From positions 55,947 to 119,946 of the forward strand of contig NZ_JAUFPN010000178.1 in NCBI RefSeq assembly GCF_030409335.1: DNA of 64,000 bases, written 5' to 3'. The notes below the pieces were generated by a model that saw only the letters and a list, made by a program, of their open reading frames with translations, was not told the DNA's origin and did no database searches. The DNA is from Paeniroseomonas aquatica (GTDB lineage: Bacteria; Pseudomonadota; Alphaproteobacteria; Acetobacterales; Acetobacteraceae). Both the position numbers and the translations under genes were made by a program. Numbering within the stretch: position 1 is the stretch's first letter; the number at the start of each line of letters is the position of its first letter. Below, piece after piece: positions 1-10,715 of the stretch.

Positions 1-1
1 G

Positions 2-730
2 CTCTTCGTGAAGGGCTTCGGCGCCCTCAACCTCTCGGTCTTCACCGAGGTGACGCGGCCGCCGGGCTCCGACGGCGGGCTGCTGAACGCCATCGTCGGC
101 AGCCTGATCCAGGTGGCGCTGGCGACCCTGGTCGGCACCCCGATCGGCATGCTGGTCGGCACCTACCTGGCGGAATACGCCCGCGGCTCCCGCTTCGGCG
201 ACGTGGTGCGCTTCGTCTCGGACATCCTGCTCTCGGCGCCCTCGATCCTGATCGGCCTCTTCGTCTACCAGCTGCTGGTGCTGCCCTTCGGCGGCTTCTC
301 CGGCTGGGCCGGGGTGGTCGCGCTCAGCATCATCATCATCCCGATCGTGGTCCGCACCACCGAGGACATGCTGAGCCTGATCCCGAACACCCTGCGGGAG
401 GCGGTGATCGGCCTCGGCAGCCCGAAGTGGAAGATGATCGTGCTGGTCTGCTGGCGCTCGGCCATCTCGGGCATCATCACCGGCATCCTGCTCGGCATCG
501 CCCGCATCGCCGGCGAGACGGCGCCGCTGCTCTTCACCAGCCTCGGCAACAACGCCTGGTCCACCGACCTCAGCCAGCCGATGCCGAGCCTGCCCATCAC
601 CATCTATTCCTACGCCGGCTCGCCCTTCCAGGACTGGATCGAGCTGGCCTGGGCCGGGGCGCTGCTGATCACCCTCGCCGTCCTGCTGTTGAACATCGCG
701 GCCCGCAGCCTGCTGCGCGGCGGAAAGTAA
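2..730 (+). CDS. pstA: Phosphate ABC transporter permease PstA (5' end cut by window)
   Basis: Inner-membrane permease half of the high-affinity phosphate importer PstSCAB. The reading frame is open to the left edge, so the N-terminus lies outside; about 243 residues are visible, against roughly 280-300 or more for the family. Several hydrophobic segments are seen, and the cytoplasmic EAA-type loop that contacts the ATPase is at [17 protein letters not shown]. The C-terminus ([12 protein letters not shown]) is complete. It is followed after 11 bases by pstB, so the two are co-transcribed. Family assignment rests on sequence and on the pstB-phoU-phoB order. Confidence 0.95.
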   Translation, partial: LFVKGFGALNLSVFTEVTRPPGSDGGLLNAIVGSLIQVALATLVGTPIGMLVGTYLAEYARGSRFGDVVRFVSDILLSAPSILIGLFVYQLLVLPFGGFSGWAGVVALSIIIIPIVVRTTEDMLSLIPNTLREAVIGLGSPKWKMIVLVCWRSAISGIITGILLGIARIAGETAPLLFTSLGNNAWSTDLSQPMPSLPITIYSYAGSPFQDWIELAWAGALLITLAVLLLNIAARSLLRGGK

Positions 731-741
731 GGGAGGCCCTC

Positions 742-1572
742 ATGAGCTCGACCACGACGACCGCCACCAGCCGCCCCGCCCTCGGCGCGATGCAGGCCCG
801 CTCCGGCGCCGCCCTGAACGAGGCCAAGGTCGCCATCCGCAACCTCGACTTCTTCTACGCCGACAACAAGGCGCTGAAGGGCATCAGGCTCGACATCCCG
901 GACCGCCAGGTCACCGGCATGATCGGCCCCTCCGGCTGCGGCAAGTCGACCCTGCTTCGGGTGCTGAACCGGATGTACAGCCTCTACCCCGGCCAGCGGG
1001 CGACCGGCGAGGTGCTGCTGGACGGCCAGAACATCATCAGCGACGACATGGACCTGAACGAGCTGCGCTCCAAGGTCGGCATGGTCTTCCAGAAGCCGAC
1101 CCCCTTCCCCATGACCATCTACGAGAACATCGCCTTCGGCGTGCGGCTGCACGAGCAGCTCTCGAAGGCGCAGATGGACGAGCGGGTGGAATGGGCGCTG
1201 ACCCGCGCCGCGCTTTGGACCGAGGCCAAGGACCGGCTGAACTCCTCCGCCATGGGCATGTCGGGCGGGCAGCAGCAGCGGCTTTGCATCGCCCGCACCA
1301 TCGCGGTGCGGCCCGAGGTCATCCTGTTCGACGAGCCCACCTCGGCGCTCGACCCGATCAGCACCCTGAAGATCGAGGAGCTGATCGACGAGCTGAAGCG
1401 CGACTTCACCCTGGTCATCGTCACCCACAACATGCAGCAGGCCGCCCGCTGCGCCGACCAGGTGGCCTTCTTCTACCTGGGCGAGCTGATCGAGGTGGCG
1501 CCGGCGCTCGAGATGTTCACCGCGCCGAAGCACGCCAAGACCCAGGAATACATCACCGGCCGGTTCGGCTGA
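742..1572 (+). CDS. pstB: Phosphate ABC transporter ATP-binding protein PstB
   Basis: ATPase of the Pst phosphate importer (276 aa). All nucleotide-binding motifs are present in order: Walker [11 protein letters not shown]-loop FQKPTPFP, signature [13 protein letters not shown], Walker [14 protein letters not shown] and the H-loop VTHN. The open frame extends upstream into pstA, but the ATG at 742 has a GGGAGG ribosome site and gives the normal PstB length, so I chose it. The N-terminal tail before the ABC domain is rich in Ser/Thr/Ala and slightly longer than in E. coli. It lies between pstA and phoU in an apparent single operon. Confidence 0.97.
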   Translation: MSSTTTTATSRPALGAMQARSGAALNEAKVAIRNLDFFYADNKALKGIRLDIPDRQVTGMIGPSGCGKSTLLRVLNRMYSLYPGQRATGEVLLDGQNIISDDMDLNELRSKVGMVFQKPTPFPMTIYENIAFGVRLHEQLSKAQMDERVEWALTRAALWTEAKDRLNSSAMGMSGGQQQRLCIARTIAVRPEVILFDEPTSALDPISTLKIEELIDELKRDFTLVIVTHNMQQAARCADQVAFFYLGELIEVAPALEMFTAPKHAKTQEYITGRFG

Positions 1573-1588
1573 GGCAGGGGCCAGGATC

Positions 1589-2323
1589 ATGGAACAGATG
1601 GCCAAGCACACCGTCCGCAGCTACGCCGAGGAACTGCGCCGTCTGCGCGACATGATCGCCCGCATGGGCGGCCTCGCCGAACGCCAGGTGAACGATGCCG
1701 TCGCCTCGCTGCTGCGGCGCGACACCGACCTCGCCACCGAGGTGGTCGGGCGCGACGCCGCGATCGATGCGCTGGAGCGGGAGGTGGAGCAGTTCTGCAT
1801 CCAGATCCTGGCGCTGCGCCAGCCGGTCGGCCAGGACCTGCGCCTCATCATCGCCTGCCTCAAGATCAGCCACGGGCTGGAGCGCATCGGCGACTACGCC
1901 CGCAACGCCGCCAAGCGCAGCATCGTCCTGTCGCAGCAGCCGGCGATCGGCAGCCTGAACGGCTTCAACCGCATGGCGAAGCTGGTGCAGGAGAACCTGA
2001 AGGGCGCCATCGACGCGCTGGTCAACGACGACGTGGCCCGCGCCGACGAGGTCTGGGCCGCCGACGAGCCGGTCGACCAGGTCTACAACGGCATCTTCCG
2101 GGAGATGCTGACCTTCATGATGGAGGACCCGCGCAACATCACCGCGGCGACCCACCTGCTGTTCGTGGCGAAGAACCTCGAGCGCATCGGCGACCACGCG
2201 ACCAACATCGCCGAGACCGTGCATTACGCCCTGCGCGGCGACAACCTGCCGGACGAGCGGCCGAAGGGCGACAGCTCGGCCTATGCCGTGGTCCGGCCGC
2301 CGCTGGACCAGCTCGGCGGATGA
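1589..2323 (+). CDS. phoU: Phosphate signalling regulator PhoU
   Basis: Cytoplasmic protein that links the Pst transporter to the PhoR/PhoB two-component system and represses the Pho response when phosphate is plentiful (known of the family). At 244 aa it has the usual length. It carries the two PhoU repeats, with metal-binding type motifs ERIGDYARNAAKR in the first half and ERIGDHATNIAE in the second. It starts 16 bases after pstB and its stop overlaps the start of phoB by four bases (ATGA), implying translational coupling. Confidence 0.96.
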   Translation: MEQMAKHTVRSYAEELRRLRDMIARMGGLAERQVNDAVASLLRRDTDLATEVVGRDAAIDALEREVEQFCIQILALRQPVGQDLRLIIACLKISHGLERIGDYARNAAKRSIVLSQQPAIGSLNGFNRMAKLVQENLKGAIDALVNDDVARADEVWAADEPVDQVYNGIFREMLTFMMEDPRNITAATHLLFVAKNLERIGDHATNIAETVHYALRGDNLPDERPKGDSSAYAVVRPPLDQLGG

Positions 2324-3038
2324 GCGGCGTCCGCGCCGCGCCGGACCTCGCCCGGCCGACCATCCTGGTGGTGGAGGACGAGGCGCCGCTCATCACCCTG
2401 CTCCGCTACAACCTGGAGAAGCAGGGCTTCCAGGTCGACGAGGCGACCGACGGCCAGGAGGCGCTGCTGCGGGTGGCCGAGGCCCGGCCCGACCTGATCC
2501 TGCTGGACTGGATGCTGCCGACGCTCTCGGGCATCGAGGTCTGCCGCCAGCTCCGGCGCAAGCCGGCGACGCGGGACCTGCCGATCATCATGGTGACGGC
2601 GCGGACCGAGGACCAGGACGCGGTCCGCGCCCTCGACACCGGCGCCGACGACTACATCGCCAAGCCCTTCGCCATGGACGGGCTGATGGCCCGCATCCGG
2701 GCGCTGCTGCGGCGCTCGGGCAGCATCGCCACCAAGGGGGTGCTGGCCTTCCTCGACATCAGCATGGACCAGGACGCCCACCGGGTGACGCGGGCCGGCA
2801 AGCCGCTGCACCTCGGGCCGACCGAGTACCGCATGCTGGAATTCTTCCTGCAGAACCCCGGCCGGGTGTTCAGCCGGGAGCAGCTGCTGGACGCCGTCTG
2901 GGGCCGCGACATCCATGTCGAGCCGCGCACCGTGGACGTGCATATCCGCCGGCTGCGCAAGGCGATCAACATCCCGGGCTGCGTCGACGTGATCCGCACC
3001 GTGCGCTCCGCCGGCTACGCCCTGGACCAGGACGGCGA

Positions 3039-3042
<4 letters not shown>
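2320..3042 (+). CDS. phoB: Phosphate regulon response regulator PhoB
   Basis: OmpR/PhoB-family transcription factor (240 aa) that activates Pho-box promoters when phosphorylated. The receiver domain has the acidic pair ED at 19-20, the phospho-acceptor D63 in LLDWMLP and K115 in AKPFAMD. The C-terminal winged helix spans about 140-238, with PTEYRMLEFFLQNPGRVFSR and the recognition-helix region VDVHIRRLRKAI. It is translationally coupled to phoU. No phoR kinase is in the window; in relatives it usually sits upstream of pstS, that is, left of this window. The stop overlaps the end of the convergent ABC gene by four bases. Confidence 0.95.
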
Positions 3043-4778
<1,736 letters not shown>

Positions 4779-4817
4779 GGCGGTCTCCGGAAGGCTGGGT
4801 CGTGAAGGGGCGGGCGG

Positions 4818-5264
4818 TCAGCCCTGGCGCAGCGCCGCCTCGAGGGCGGCGAGCCAGCGGTCCACCCGGCGGCGGTTCACCCCGAGGTCGGACCAGCCGA
4901 GCAGGCTGCGGGAATAGAGGTACAGCCCGGCGCCGCCGGGCAGCGGCACCACCTCGGCGGCGATGATGTCGGGGTAATTGACCAGGGCGGAGCGCTCCAC
5001 CCATTGCGCCTGGCGGCGGTCGGGCCAAGCCTCGATCAGGCTGGTGCGGGGGAAGCGCTCGCCGAGGCTCCGCAGCACGCCCCAGGCGGTCGCCGCATCC
5101 ACCGGCAGGAGTGGCACCGTGACATGCGCGCCGGGATGCCCCCCTGCCGGGGCGGCGAGGCAGGTATTGGGCGAGGGCGGCAGCACCAGATGGGCGAAGT
5201 CGACCGGCACGGCGGGCGGCAGGCCCCGGGCGCCCCGGCCGAACAGCAGGCCGAGCTTGCTCAT
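4818..5264 (-). CDS. DUF1499 family protein
   Basis: A 148-aa protein of unknown function. The DUF1499 pattern is visible: an N-terminal segment PPSPNTCLAAPAG, then RRQAQWVERSALVNYPDIIAAEV trimmed by a short loop, then YSRSLLGWSDLGVNRRRVDRWLAAL at the end. The ATG at 5264 overlaps the end of the DUF3253 gene by four bases (ATGA), which fixes the start and indicates coupling. The long open frame extending to 6728 in this phase is a high-GC artefact. No signal peptide is obvious. Function not inferred. Confidence 0.8.
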   Translation of the reverse strand: MSKLGLLFGRGARGLPPAVPVDFAHLVLPPSPNTCLAAPAGGHPGAHVTVPLLPVDAATAWGVLRSLGERFPRTSLIEAWPDRRQAQWVERSALVNYPDIIAAEVVPLPGGAGLYLYSRSLLGWSDLGVNRRRVDRWLAALEAALRQG

Positions 5265-5596
5265 ATCCCCTCCCCTTCGGTACCGGCCTGGTCGGGCGGC
5301 AGCGCCGCCTCCTGGTCCCGGGAAGCGGCCTCGGGGGGCGCCTGGCGCAGCCGGATCACCCCGCGGACCTGCTCGGCCGGGACCGCCTTGCCCTTGCGCA
5401 GGATCTCGATCGCCCCGGCCTGCTGCAGCACCAGCGCGGCCTGCCGCACCGGGGTCATCAGCGGCCGCCAGGGGCCGTCGTCGCCCCCCGCCAGGGCGCG
5501 GGCGACCTCGCTCGGGCAGATCGATTTGTCCGGGCCGCGCTCGGCGGTCAGGCGCAGGATTTCGGCGGCGATGCTCGCCTCGGTCGGGATGCTCAT
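5261..5596 (-). CDS. DUF3253 family protein (winged-helix-like)
   Basis: A 111-aa protein matching DUF3253: AERGPDKSICPSEVARAL, then PWRPLMTPVRQAALVLQQAG, then a short turn ending RGVIRLR. The arrangement looks like a small winged-helix fold, and the acidic/proline-rich tail after about residue 85 looks disordered. It is coupled to the downstream DUF1499 gene by an ATGA overlap and lies 60 bases after the FAD oxidoreductase. Biological role unknown; nucleic-acid binding would be a guess from the fold only. Confidence 0.8.
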   Translation of the reverse strand: MSIPTEASIAAEILRLTAERGPDKSICPSEVARALAGGDDGPWRPLMTPVRQAALVLQQAGAIEILRKGKAVPAEQVRGVIRLRQAPPEAASRDQEAALPPDQAGTEGEGI

Positions 5597-5656
5597 GCGG
5601 GCGGCACCATAGGCCGGAATGCCCGGCTGTCAGCTTGGTTTTCCGCCATCCCGGCG

Positions 5657-6634
5657 TCATCCGAGCAGGGCGGCCGCCAGCGCCTCCCCGCTGTCGAAGG
5701 CGGCCTCGGCCCGGCCGCCGAGGCACCAGTCGCCGGCCAGGCCCAGCCGGCTCGCCGGGTCCCAGAGGCAGGGCTGGCCGAGCGGCGCCTCGACCAGGGA
5801 ATAGCGCCAGCGATGCGCGGCGGCATGGTCCAGCGCCGGCAGCGGCCCGCCCGCGAGGTCCGCCAGCGCCTGCAGCAGCGGTGGGATGACCGCGGCCGGC
5901 GCGGCCTCGAGCCAGGCGCGGGACCAGTCCGGCCCGGCCTGCACCACCCAGCATTCCCGCCCGGCATCCCGGCCGGGCTTGCTGCTGTCCCGCGCCGCCC
6001 AGCCGATCGGGCCGGTGCCGGGGCGCAGGCTGTCCGGCAACGGCAGCCGCGCGGCGAAGCCCAGCATCACCGTCCAGCAGGGCGCGATCCGCACCGCGGC
6101 GAGGCGCGGCGGCAGGCCCGGGGCATGGGCGGCGACCAGCGGCGCGGCCTGGGCCGGCGGCAGGGCCAGGGCGACGGCGTCGAAGGGGCCGTCCTCCTCG
6201 GGCGCGATCCCCGGCAGCGGCCGGCCCGGCCGGACCAGCGCCGCATCCCAGTGCCGCAGCCGCCAGGCGCCGGGCCCTCCGGCGAGGCTGCCGACATGCC
6301 GTGCCGCGCGCAGGTCGAGCCCGGCCGCGAGGGCCCGCGGCAGGGCCGACATGCCGGGGGTGCCGACCCAGCGCCCCGCCCCGCCCCAGGGCGCGGCGCC
6401 GGCCGCGGCCAGGGCGGCGGCGAAGCCCGGGCCGCGGGCGGTGAGGTATTGCGCCCCATGGTCGTATTGCCCGCCCTCCCCCCGGCGGGTGGCGAGGCGG
6501 CCGCCGGCGGCGCGGCCCTTGTCGAAGAGGGTGGCGACGGCGCCGGCGGCGGCCAGGGCGCGGGCGCAGGCGAGGCCGGCGAGGCCGGCGCCGACGACGG
6601 CTACCCGGCGTGGCTCGATACGGGAATGGGACAT
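5657..6634 (-). CDS. Renalase-like NAD(P)/FAD-dependent oxidoreductase
   Basis: Flavoprotein of about 325 aa with an N-terminal dinucleotide-binding motif VAVVGAGLAGLACARAL and an FAD-contact segment GRAAGGRLATRRGEGGQYDHG, followed by QYLTARGPGF. This layout is that of renalase-like amine-oxidase-superfamily proteins in bacteria, whose substrates are mostly unknown. The C-terminal FAD motif is LGLAGDWCLGGRAEAAFDSGE, cut here by one residue group. I chose the ATG at 6634 because it sits just before the Rossmann strand; an ATG at 6664 would add 10 residues. Either way it overlaps the 3' end of the EAL gene by 34 to 64 bases. Confidence 0.82.
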   Translation of the reverse strand: MSHSRIEPRRVAVVGAGLAGLACARALAAAGAVATLFDKGRAAGGRLATRRGEGGQYDHGAQYLTARGPGFAAALAAAGAAPWGGAGRWVGTPGMSALPRALAAGLDLRAARHVGSLAGGPGAWRLRHWDAALVRPGRPLPGIAPEEDGPFDAVALALPPAQAAPLVAAHAPGLPPRLAAVRIAPCWTVMLGFAARLPLPDSLRPGTGPIGWAARDSSKPGRDAGRECWVVQAGPDWSRAWLEAAPAAVIPPLLQALADLAGGPLPALDHAAAHRWRYSLVEAPLGQPCLWDPASRLGLAGDWCLGGRAEAAFDSGEALAAALLG

Positions 6635-7494
6635 GCGCTGCCAGGAATGGGAAGGCCGGCGCATCCCGCAAGGGGCCCGGCCTGCTCCCAGGCGCGGCGC
6701 AGCGCCTCGGCGGGCATCGGCCGGCCAAAGAGCCAGCCCTGCGCCTCGATGCAGCCGATGCCGCGCAGGAAGTCCCGCTGCGCCTCCTGCTCCACCCCCT
6801 CGGCCACCAGCCGCATGCCGAGGGCGGTGGCGAGCCCCTGCACGGCGCGCAGGATCGCCTCGTCCTCCCGGTCGCCGGGGATGGCGCGGAGGAAGCTACG
6901 GTCCAGCTTCAGGGCGTTGAAGGGCAGCCGCCGCAGCCGGGCGAGCGAGCTGTAGCCGGTGCCGAAGTCGTCGAGCGAGAGGCTGATCCCCTCCCTCCGC
7001 AGCGCCAGCAGCAGCTCGCGGGTCTCCGGCCGGTCCTCGACCGCGAGGGATTCCGTCAGCTCCAGCTCCAGCCGCGTGGGGGGCAGGCCGGACCCGGCCA
7101 GGGCGGCGGCGACCTGGGCCGAGAGCAGCCCGGTTTCCAGCTGCCGGGCGGAGACGTTGACCGAGATGGTCCCGGCCGCCGCCGGCCAGCGCGCGGCCTC
7201 CAGCGTCGCCTGCCGCAGCACCCAGCCGCCGAGCCGCAGGATGAGGTCCGAGGCCTCGGCCAGGGGGATGAAGACATGCGGCGGGACGGCGCCGTGCCGC
7301 GGATGCTGCCAGCGCAGCAGCGCCTCCGCCCCGGCCGGCTGGCCATCCGCCAGGAAGATGCGGGGCTGGTAGTGGATGGCCATCTCGCCACGGCCGATGG
7401 CGCCGCGCAGGTCGTTGGTCAGCCGGCGGCGCAGGCCGCGATCGAGCATGTCGATGGCCGGGGCAAGCGAGTCGGTCATGCTGGTCGGCGGCAT
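6601..7494 (-). CDS. EAL-domain cyclic-di-GMP phosphodiesterase
   Basis: Stand-alone EAL protein (297 aa) predicted to hydrolyse c-di-GMP to pGpG. All catalytic motifs are intact: EALLRW near residue 57, NVSARQ, ELTES, DDFGTGYSSLARL, LKLDRSF, AEGVE and QGWLFGRPM. No GGDEF, PAS or transmembrane segment precedes it, so it should be cytosolic and constitutive or controlled by protein partners. The ATG at 7494 is preceded by a GGAAGG-type ribosome site. The C-terminal 25 residues (rich in Gly, Pro, Cys) overlap the next gene's start. It lies 59 bases downstream of an HWE kinase, and the window also encodes a PleD-type cyclase. Confidence 0.9.
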   Translation of the reverse strand: MPPTSMTDSLAPAIDMLDRGLRRRLTNDLRGAIGRGEMAIHYQPRIFLADGQPAGAEALLRWQHPRHGAVPPHVFIPLAEASDLILRLGGWVLRQATLEAARWPAAAGTISVNVSARQLETGLLSAQVAAALAGSGLPPTRLELELTESLAVEDRPETRELLLALRREGISLSLDDFGTGYSSLARLRRLPFNALKLDRSFLRAIPGDREDEAILRAVQGLATALGMRLVAEGVEQEAQRDFLRGIGCIEAQGWLFGRPMPAEALRRAWEQAGPLAGCAGLPIPGSACPIPVSSHAG

Positions 7495-7553
7495 CAAGCC
7501 CTTCCTTTCCGGCTCCGCCCAAAAGCGCAGGACCGGATGAAGGAACCGCTAAA

Positions 7554-9626
7554 TCAGCCGCCCCGACCGGCCTCGGCCTCGGCCGCCACCCCCTCCCGCA
7601 CCGCCCGCCCGAGCAGGATCGCCAGCAGGCAGACCAGGCCGCCCGGCAGCCAGGAGAGCTGCAGGCCGCCGCCGAGCTGGCCCCGCACCGTCGCCTCGAT
7701 CAGGCGCGAGCCGAAGCCGCGCCGGGCCGGCGGCCGCAGCACCGGCGGCCCGCCGGTCTCCGACCAGCGGAGCTCCAGGAACCCCGGCCGCGCCTCGACC
7801 GACCAGGCGACCTCGACCTGCCCGGCGGGGCGGGACAGGGCGCCGTACTTGGTCGAGTTGGTCGCCAGCTCGTGCACCACCATCGCCAGGGGCTGCACCG
7901 CCTCGGCGCGCAGCATCAGCGGCGGGCCGGCCAGCCTGGTCCGCCCGGCGGCGCCCGGCCTGGCCGGCAGGAAGGGCGCCAGCTCGCCGGCCACCACCGC
8001 TTCCAGCTCGGCGCCGCTCCAGCCGCCATGCGCCAGCAGACCATGCGCCCGGGCCAGGGCGGCGACCCGCGCCTCGACCGCCGCGGCATAGGCGGCGGCA
8101 TCCTCCTGCGGCGTGAGCCGGATGGCGGCCTGCACCACGGTCAGGGCATTGACCGCGCGATGCGCCAGCTCCCGCGTCAGCAGGCGCTGGCGCTGGGTAT
8201 CGCGATGCCGGCCGGACATGTCCTCGAGCACGACGACCACCCGGGGCGGCTGGACCGCCGCGTCGCGGATCGCGGCCAGCCCCAGCTCGAGCCAGAGCGT
8301 CGCCCCGTCCGGTCGGGCGTATTCGGCCGCCAGGGTCACCGCCCGGCCCTGGCCGAGCGCGGCCCGCTGCGCCTCGGTGAGGGCGGTGGCCAGGAGGGTG
8401 AAGAGGTTGCCGCCGTCCAGCAGCGCCGCGGCCGGGTGGCCGAGGATGCCGCAGAAGCGGTCGTTGGCGAGCAGGATGGCGCCGGTCGCCAGATCGATCT
8501 GCGCCATGCCGATCACCGGCGCCTCGAAGGCGGCCCGGAAGCCGGCCTCGCGCCGGGCCAGGGCGGCCTGGGCGGCCTCCTGCCGGGCCCTGGCCCCGGT
8601 CAGGGCGGCGGCGGCGGCGTCGATCTCGGCGAGGCCCTGCCGGTATCCCATGCGCTGCGGCACCGGATCGGCCAGGGTGCCGAGCCAACCGATGCCGCGG
8701 CTGACCCGCCGCGCGAGCAGCAGCAGCAGCAGCAGCGCCGCCAGCACCAATCCGCCGCCGGCGAGCAGGGCGAGCAGCAGCGTGGTGCCGAGCCGCGCCA
8801 GGAAGGCGTCCTGCGCCACGCCGATGGCGATGCGGAAGCCGGAGGCCGGGGCCCGGACCAGCCCGATGCTGGCCGGGACGCCGTCGACGCGGCGGGTCCG
8901 CACCACCGCCTCAGCCTCGCCGGCCTCGACGGTGGCGCGCACCTCGGGCACCAGGCCGGTACCGGCGTATTCGCGCTGCCCGGGGCTGCGGGCGACCACC
9001 ACCCCGGCGGTGTCGATGAGGGCGGCGACGGTGCCCGGCGGCAGCCCCTGCGCCGCCAGCGCCTCGGCCAGGCCGTCGGCCGGCAGCGCCAGGCTCAGCA
9101 CGTAAAGGTCGGCCGGCCCGGCGGCGGGGCCGGGCACCGGGACCGCGACCAGGACCACGCCGTCGAACAGGTCGCTGACCGCGGTGCGGCCCGAGGCCGC
9201 GGCGCGGCCGATCGCGGTGTTGCCCGCCAGCCCGGCCGGCGGCGCCGCGCCCTCGACCGCCCGGTGCAGCAGCAGGGTGCCGTCGGCCCGCGACAGGGCG
9301 AGGCTGCCGAGCCGGGCGCGGTCGGCGGCCGACCCCAGGTCGCGGCCGAAGGCCTCGAGATCCCCGGCGCGCAGGCTGGGCGAGACGGCGAGGCCCTGCA
9401 GCAGCGCCGCCGCGGTGGCGAAGCGGTAGTCCACCATCTGCGCCAGCGCCCGGGCGGTCGCCAGGGTCTCGGCCTCGGCCCAGGCGCGGGCGCCGGCATG
9501 CGCCCGCTCGATGACGAGGGCGGAGAGGCCCAGCAGGGCGCCGGCGACGACCGCCACCAGCAGGATGAACCGGCGGCGGAGGCTGTCGCCGCGGGTGACC
9601 GGCAACAAGGACGACAGGGCGGCCAT
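7554..9626 (-). CDS. HWE-family sensor histidine kinase with extracytoplasmic sensor and PAS
   Basis: Membrane histidine kinase of 690 aa. Domains in order: TM1 about 18-40, a periplasmic dCache-like region about 41-280, TM2 about 281-305, a PAS domain about 355-470, then an HWE kinase core. The phospho-acceptor is H489 in ELAHRAVN, the N-box is HELATNSTKYGALS, WSE is the W-x-E of the HWE signature, and the G-box is GFGSRLIEA. The start at 9626 was preferred because GGGAGA lies just upstream; an in-frame extension to 9725 lacks this. No response regulator is adjacent. A paralogue lies at 30429-32498. Confidence 0.88.
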   Translation of the reverse strand: MAALSSLLPVTRGDSLRRRFILLVAVVAGALLGLSALVIERAHAGARAWAEAETLATARALAQMVDYRFATAAALLQGLAVSPSLRAGDLEAFGRDLGSAADRARLGSLALSRADGTLLLHRAVEGAAPPAGLAGNTAIGRAAASGRTAVSDLFDGVVLVAVPVPGPAAGPADLYVLSLALPADGLAEALAAQGLPPGTVAALIDTAGVVVARSPGQREYAGTGLVPEVRATVEAGEAEAVVRTRRVDGVPASIGLVRAPASGFRIAIGVAQDAFLARLGTTLLLALLAGGGLVLAALLLLLLLARRVSRGIGWLGTLADPVPQRMGYRQGLAEIDAAAAALTGARARQEAAQAALARREAGFRAAFEAPVIGMAQIDLATGAILLANDRFCGILGHPAAALLDGGNLFTLLATALTEAQRAALGQGRAVTLAAEYARPDGATLWLELGLAAIRDAAVQPPRVVVVLEDMSGRHRDTQRQRLLTRELAHRAVNALTVVQAAIRLTPQEDAAAYAAAVEARVAALARAHGLLAHGGWSGAELEAVVAGELAPFLPARPGAAGRTRLAGPPLMLRAEAVQPLAMVVHELATNSTKYGALSRPAGQVEVAWSVEARPGFLELRWSETGGPPVLRPPARRGFGSRLIEATVRGQLGGGLQLSWLPGGLVCLLAILLGRAVREGVAAEAEAGRGG

Positions 9627-9795
9627 CGGCGTCTCCCAGGACCGCCTGCCGCGGCGACGGAGCCGACGCATCGGGTCGGACCGGCTCCCTATAGCCGCGA
9701 CCAATGCCACCGTTGTAGTATGCAATGGTTACATCGCCACCGAAAACCTCGGGCCATGGGTAACGTTTCCGGGATCGAACCGGTACGGCGCCGGC

Positions 9796-10536
9796 TCAGG
9801 CAAAGCGTTCGGTCGACGGCCCGGCCGGCGGCACCGCGGCGATCTCGCGGATGATCTTGCGCCGCACCGCCGCCTCGAAGGCTTCGAAGCCCTCGGCCAC
9901 CACCAGGAAGGCGCCGGGGCCGCCGATCACCTCCTGCTGGTAGTAGGTGTCGAGCGGCGGCAGGGCGGAGGCGAGCGAGAGCGGCGTCGGCGTCCTGTCC
10001 AGCACGGCCAAGCCGTTCAGCACGATGCCCTGCGCCAGCGCCTCGGCCCGCGCCTCGGCGACCGGGCGGCCGGAGTTGTTCACCCCGTCGCCGGAGATGT
10101 CGACCACCTTGCGGGTGCCCTCGAAGCCCTGGCCGAACTGCCGGGCGGCGAAATCCATGGCGCCGGAGATCGAGGTATAGAGCCAGGTGCGGCGGGGCGC
10201 CCGGGCCACGGCATCGGCGAAGCGATGGGCGCCGGCGGCGCCGTCCAGCAGCATCCAGGGCACCACCGTGTCCTGGATCTGCCAGTCCGACCAGGTGAAC
10301 ATGGTGACGGCGATGGCGCCGAGCGGCCCGCCCATGATGCCCTCGATCAGGCGGCGGTCGCGGAAGGCGGCCTCGTAGCCGGAGAACTGCATCTCCTGCT
10401 CCTCCGGATCGACCGAGCGGCTGACGTCGACCGCCAGCACCAGCTCCACGTCGACCGGCACCGCGGCCCTGGCCGGGACGGACCGGAGCAAGGCTGGCAT
10501 CGCCAGGGCGGCGCCCAGCATATCGCGTCTACGCAT
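9796..10536 (-). CDS. DUF1194 family secreted VWA-like protein
   Basis: A 246-aa protein with an arginine-led signal sequence (MRRRDMLGAALAMPALL, cleavage probably after PARA), so periplasmic and possibly Tat-exported. The mature part is a von Willebrand A-like fold typical of DUF1194. The metal-site motif DVSRS (DxSxS) is near the N-terminus, YTSISGAMDFA supplies the Thr region, and VVDISGDGVNNSG the third loop. Function of the family is unknown. The ATG at 10536 follows AAAGGGG; the in-frame extension to 10587 would bury the signal peptide. It is 169 bases upstream of the HWE kinase. Confidence 0.85.
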   Translation of the reverse strand: MRRRDMLGAALAMPALLRSVPARAAVPVDVELVLAVDVSRSVDPEEQEMQFSGYEAAFRDRRLIEGIMGGPLGAIAVTMFTWSDWQIQDTVVPWMLLDGAAGAHRFADAVARAPRRTWLYTSISGAMDFAARQFGQGFEGTRKVVDISGDGVNNSGRPVAEARAEALAQGIVLNGLAVLDRTPTPLSLASALPPLDTYYQQEVIGGPGAFLVVAEGFEAFEAAVRRKIIREIAAVPPAGPSTERFA

Positions 10537-10653
10537 ACGACCCCTTTCTGGCCGCGGGGCGGTGGCGCGGGCTGCGCGCCAGGCCACGCGGCATGGATAG
10601 GCAAGGCCGTGACTGCCGTGGCTCCCGAGTTTGCGGACTGATATCCGGCCGCA

Positions 10654-10688
10654 TGCGGCGCCGCAAGGTTTTTGCTGCGTCGCAGCAA
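10654..10688. promoter_or_regulatory. Two adjacent perfect palindromes upstream of the DUF1194 gene
   Basis: TGCGGCGCCGCA (10654-10665) and TTGCTGCG-T-CGCAGCAA (10672-10688) are both perfect inverted repeats, six bases apart, in the 179-base gap before the DUF1194 gene. Neither is followed by a T-run in the minus direction, so a terminator is unlikely. Candidate operator; binding protein unknown. Confidence 0.35.
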
Positions 10689-10715
10689 TTCGTGAAGCCG
10701 GCTGCCGGCGAAGGC

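Noticed and set aside
9627..9795. A promoter for the first HWE kinase with a CATACT box
   Set aside because: On the minus strand TTTTCG and CATACT are 18 bases apart, but both match the consensus weakly and other placements are equally good.
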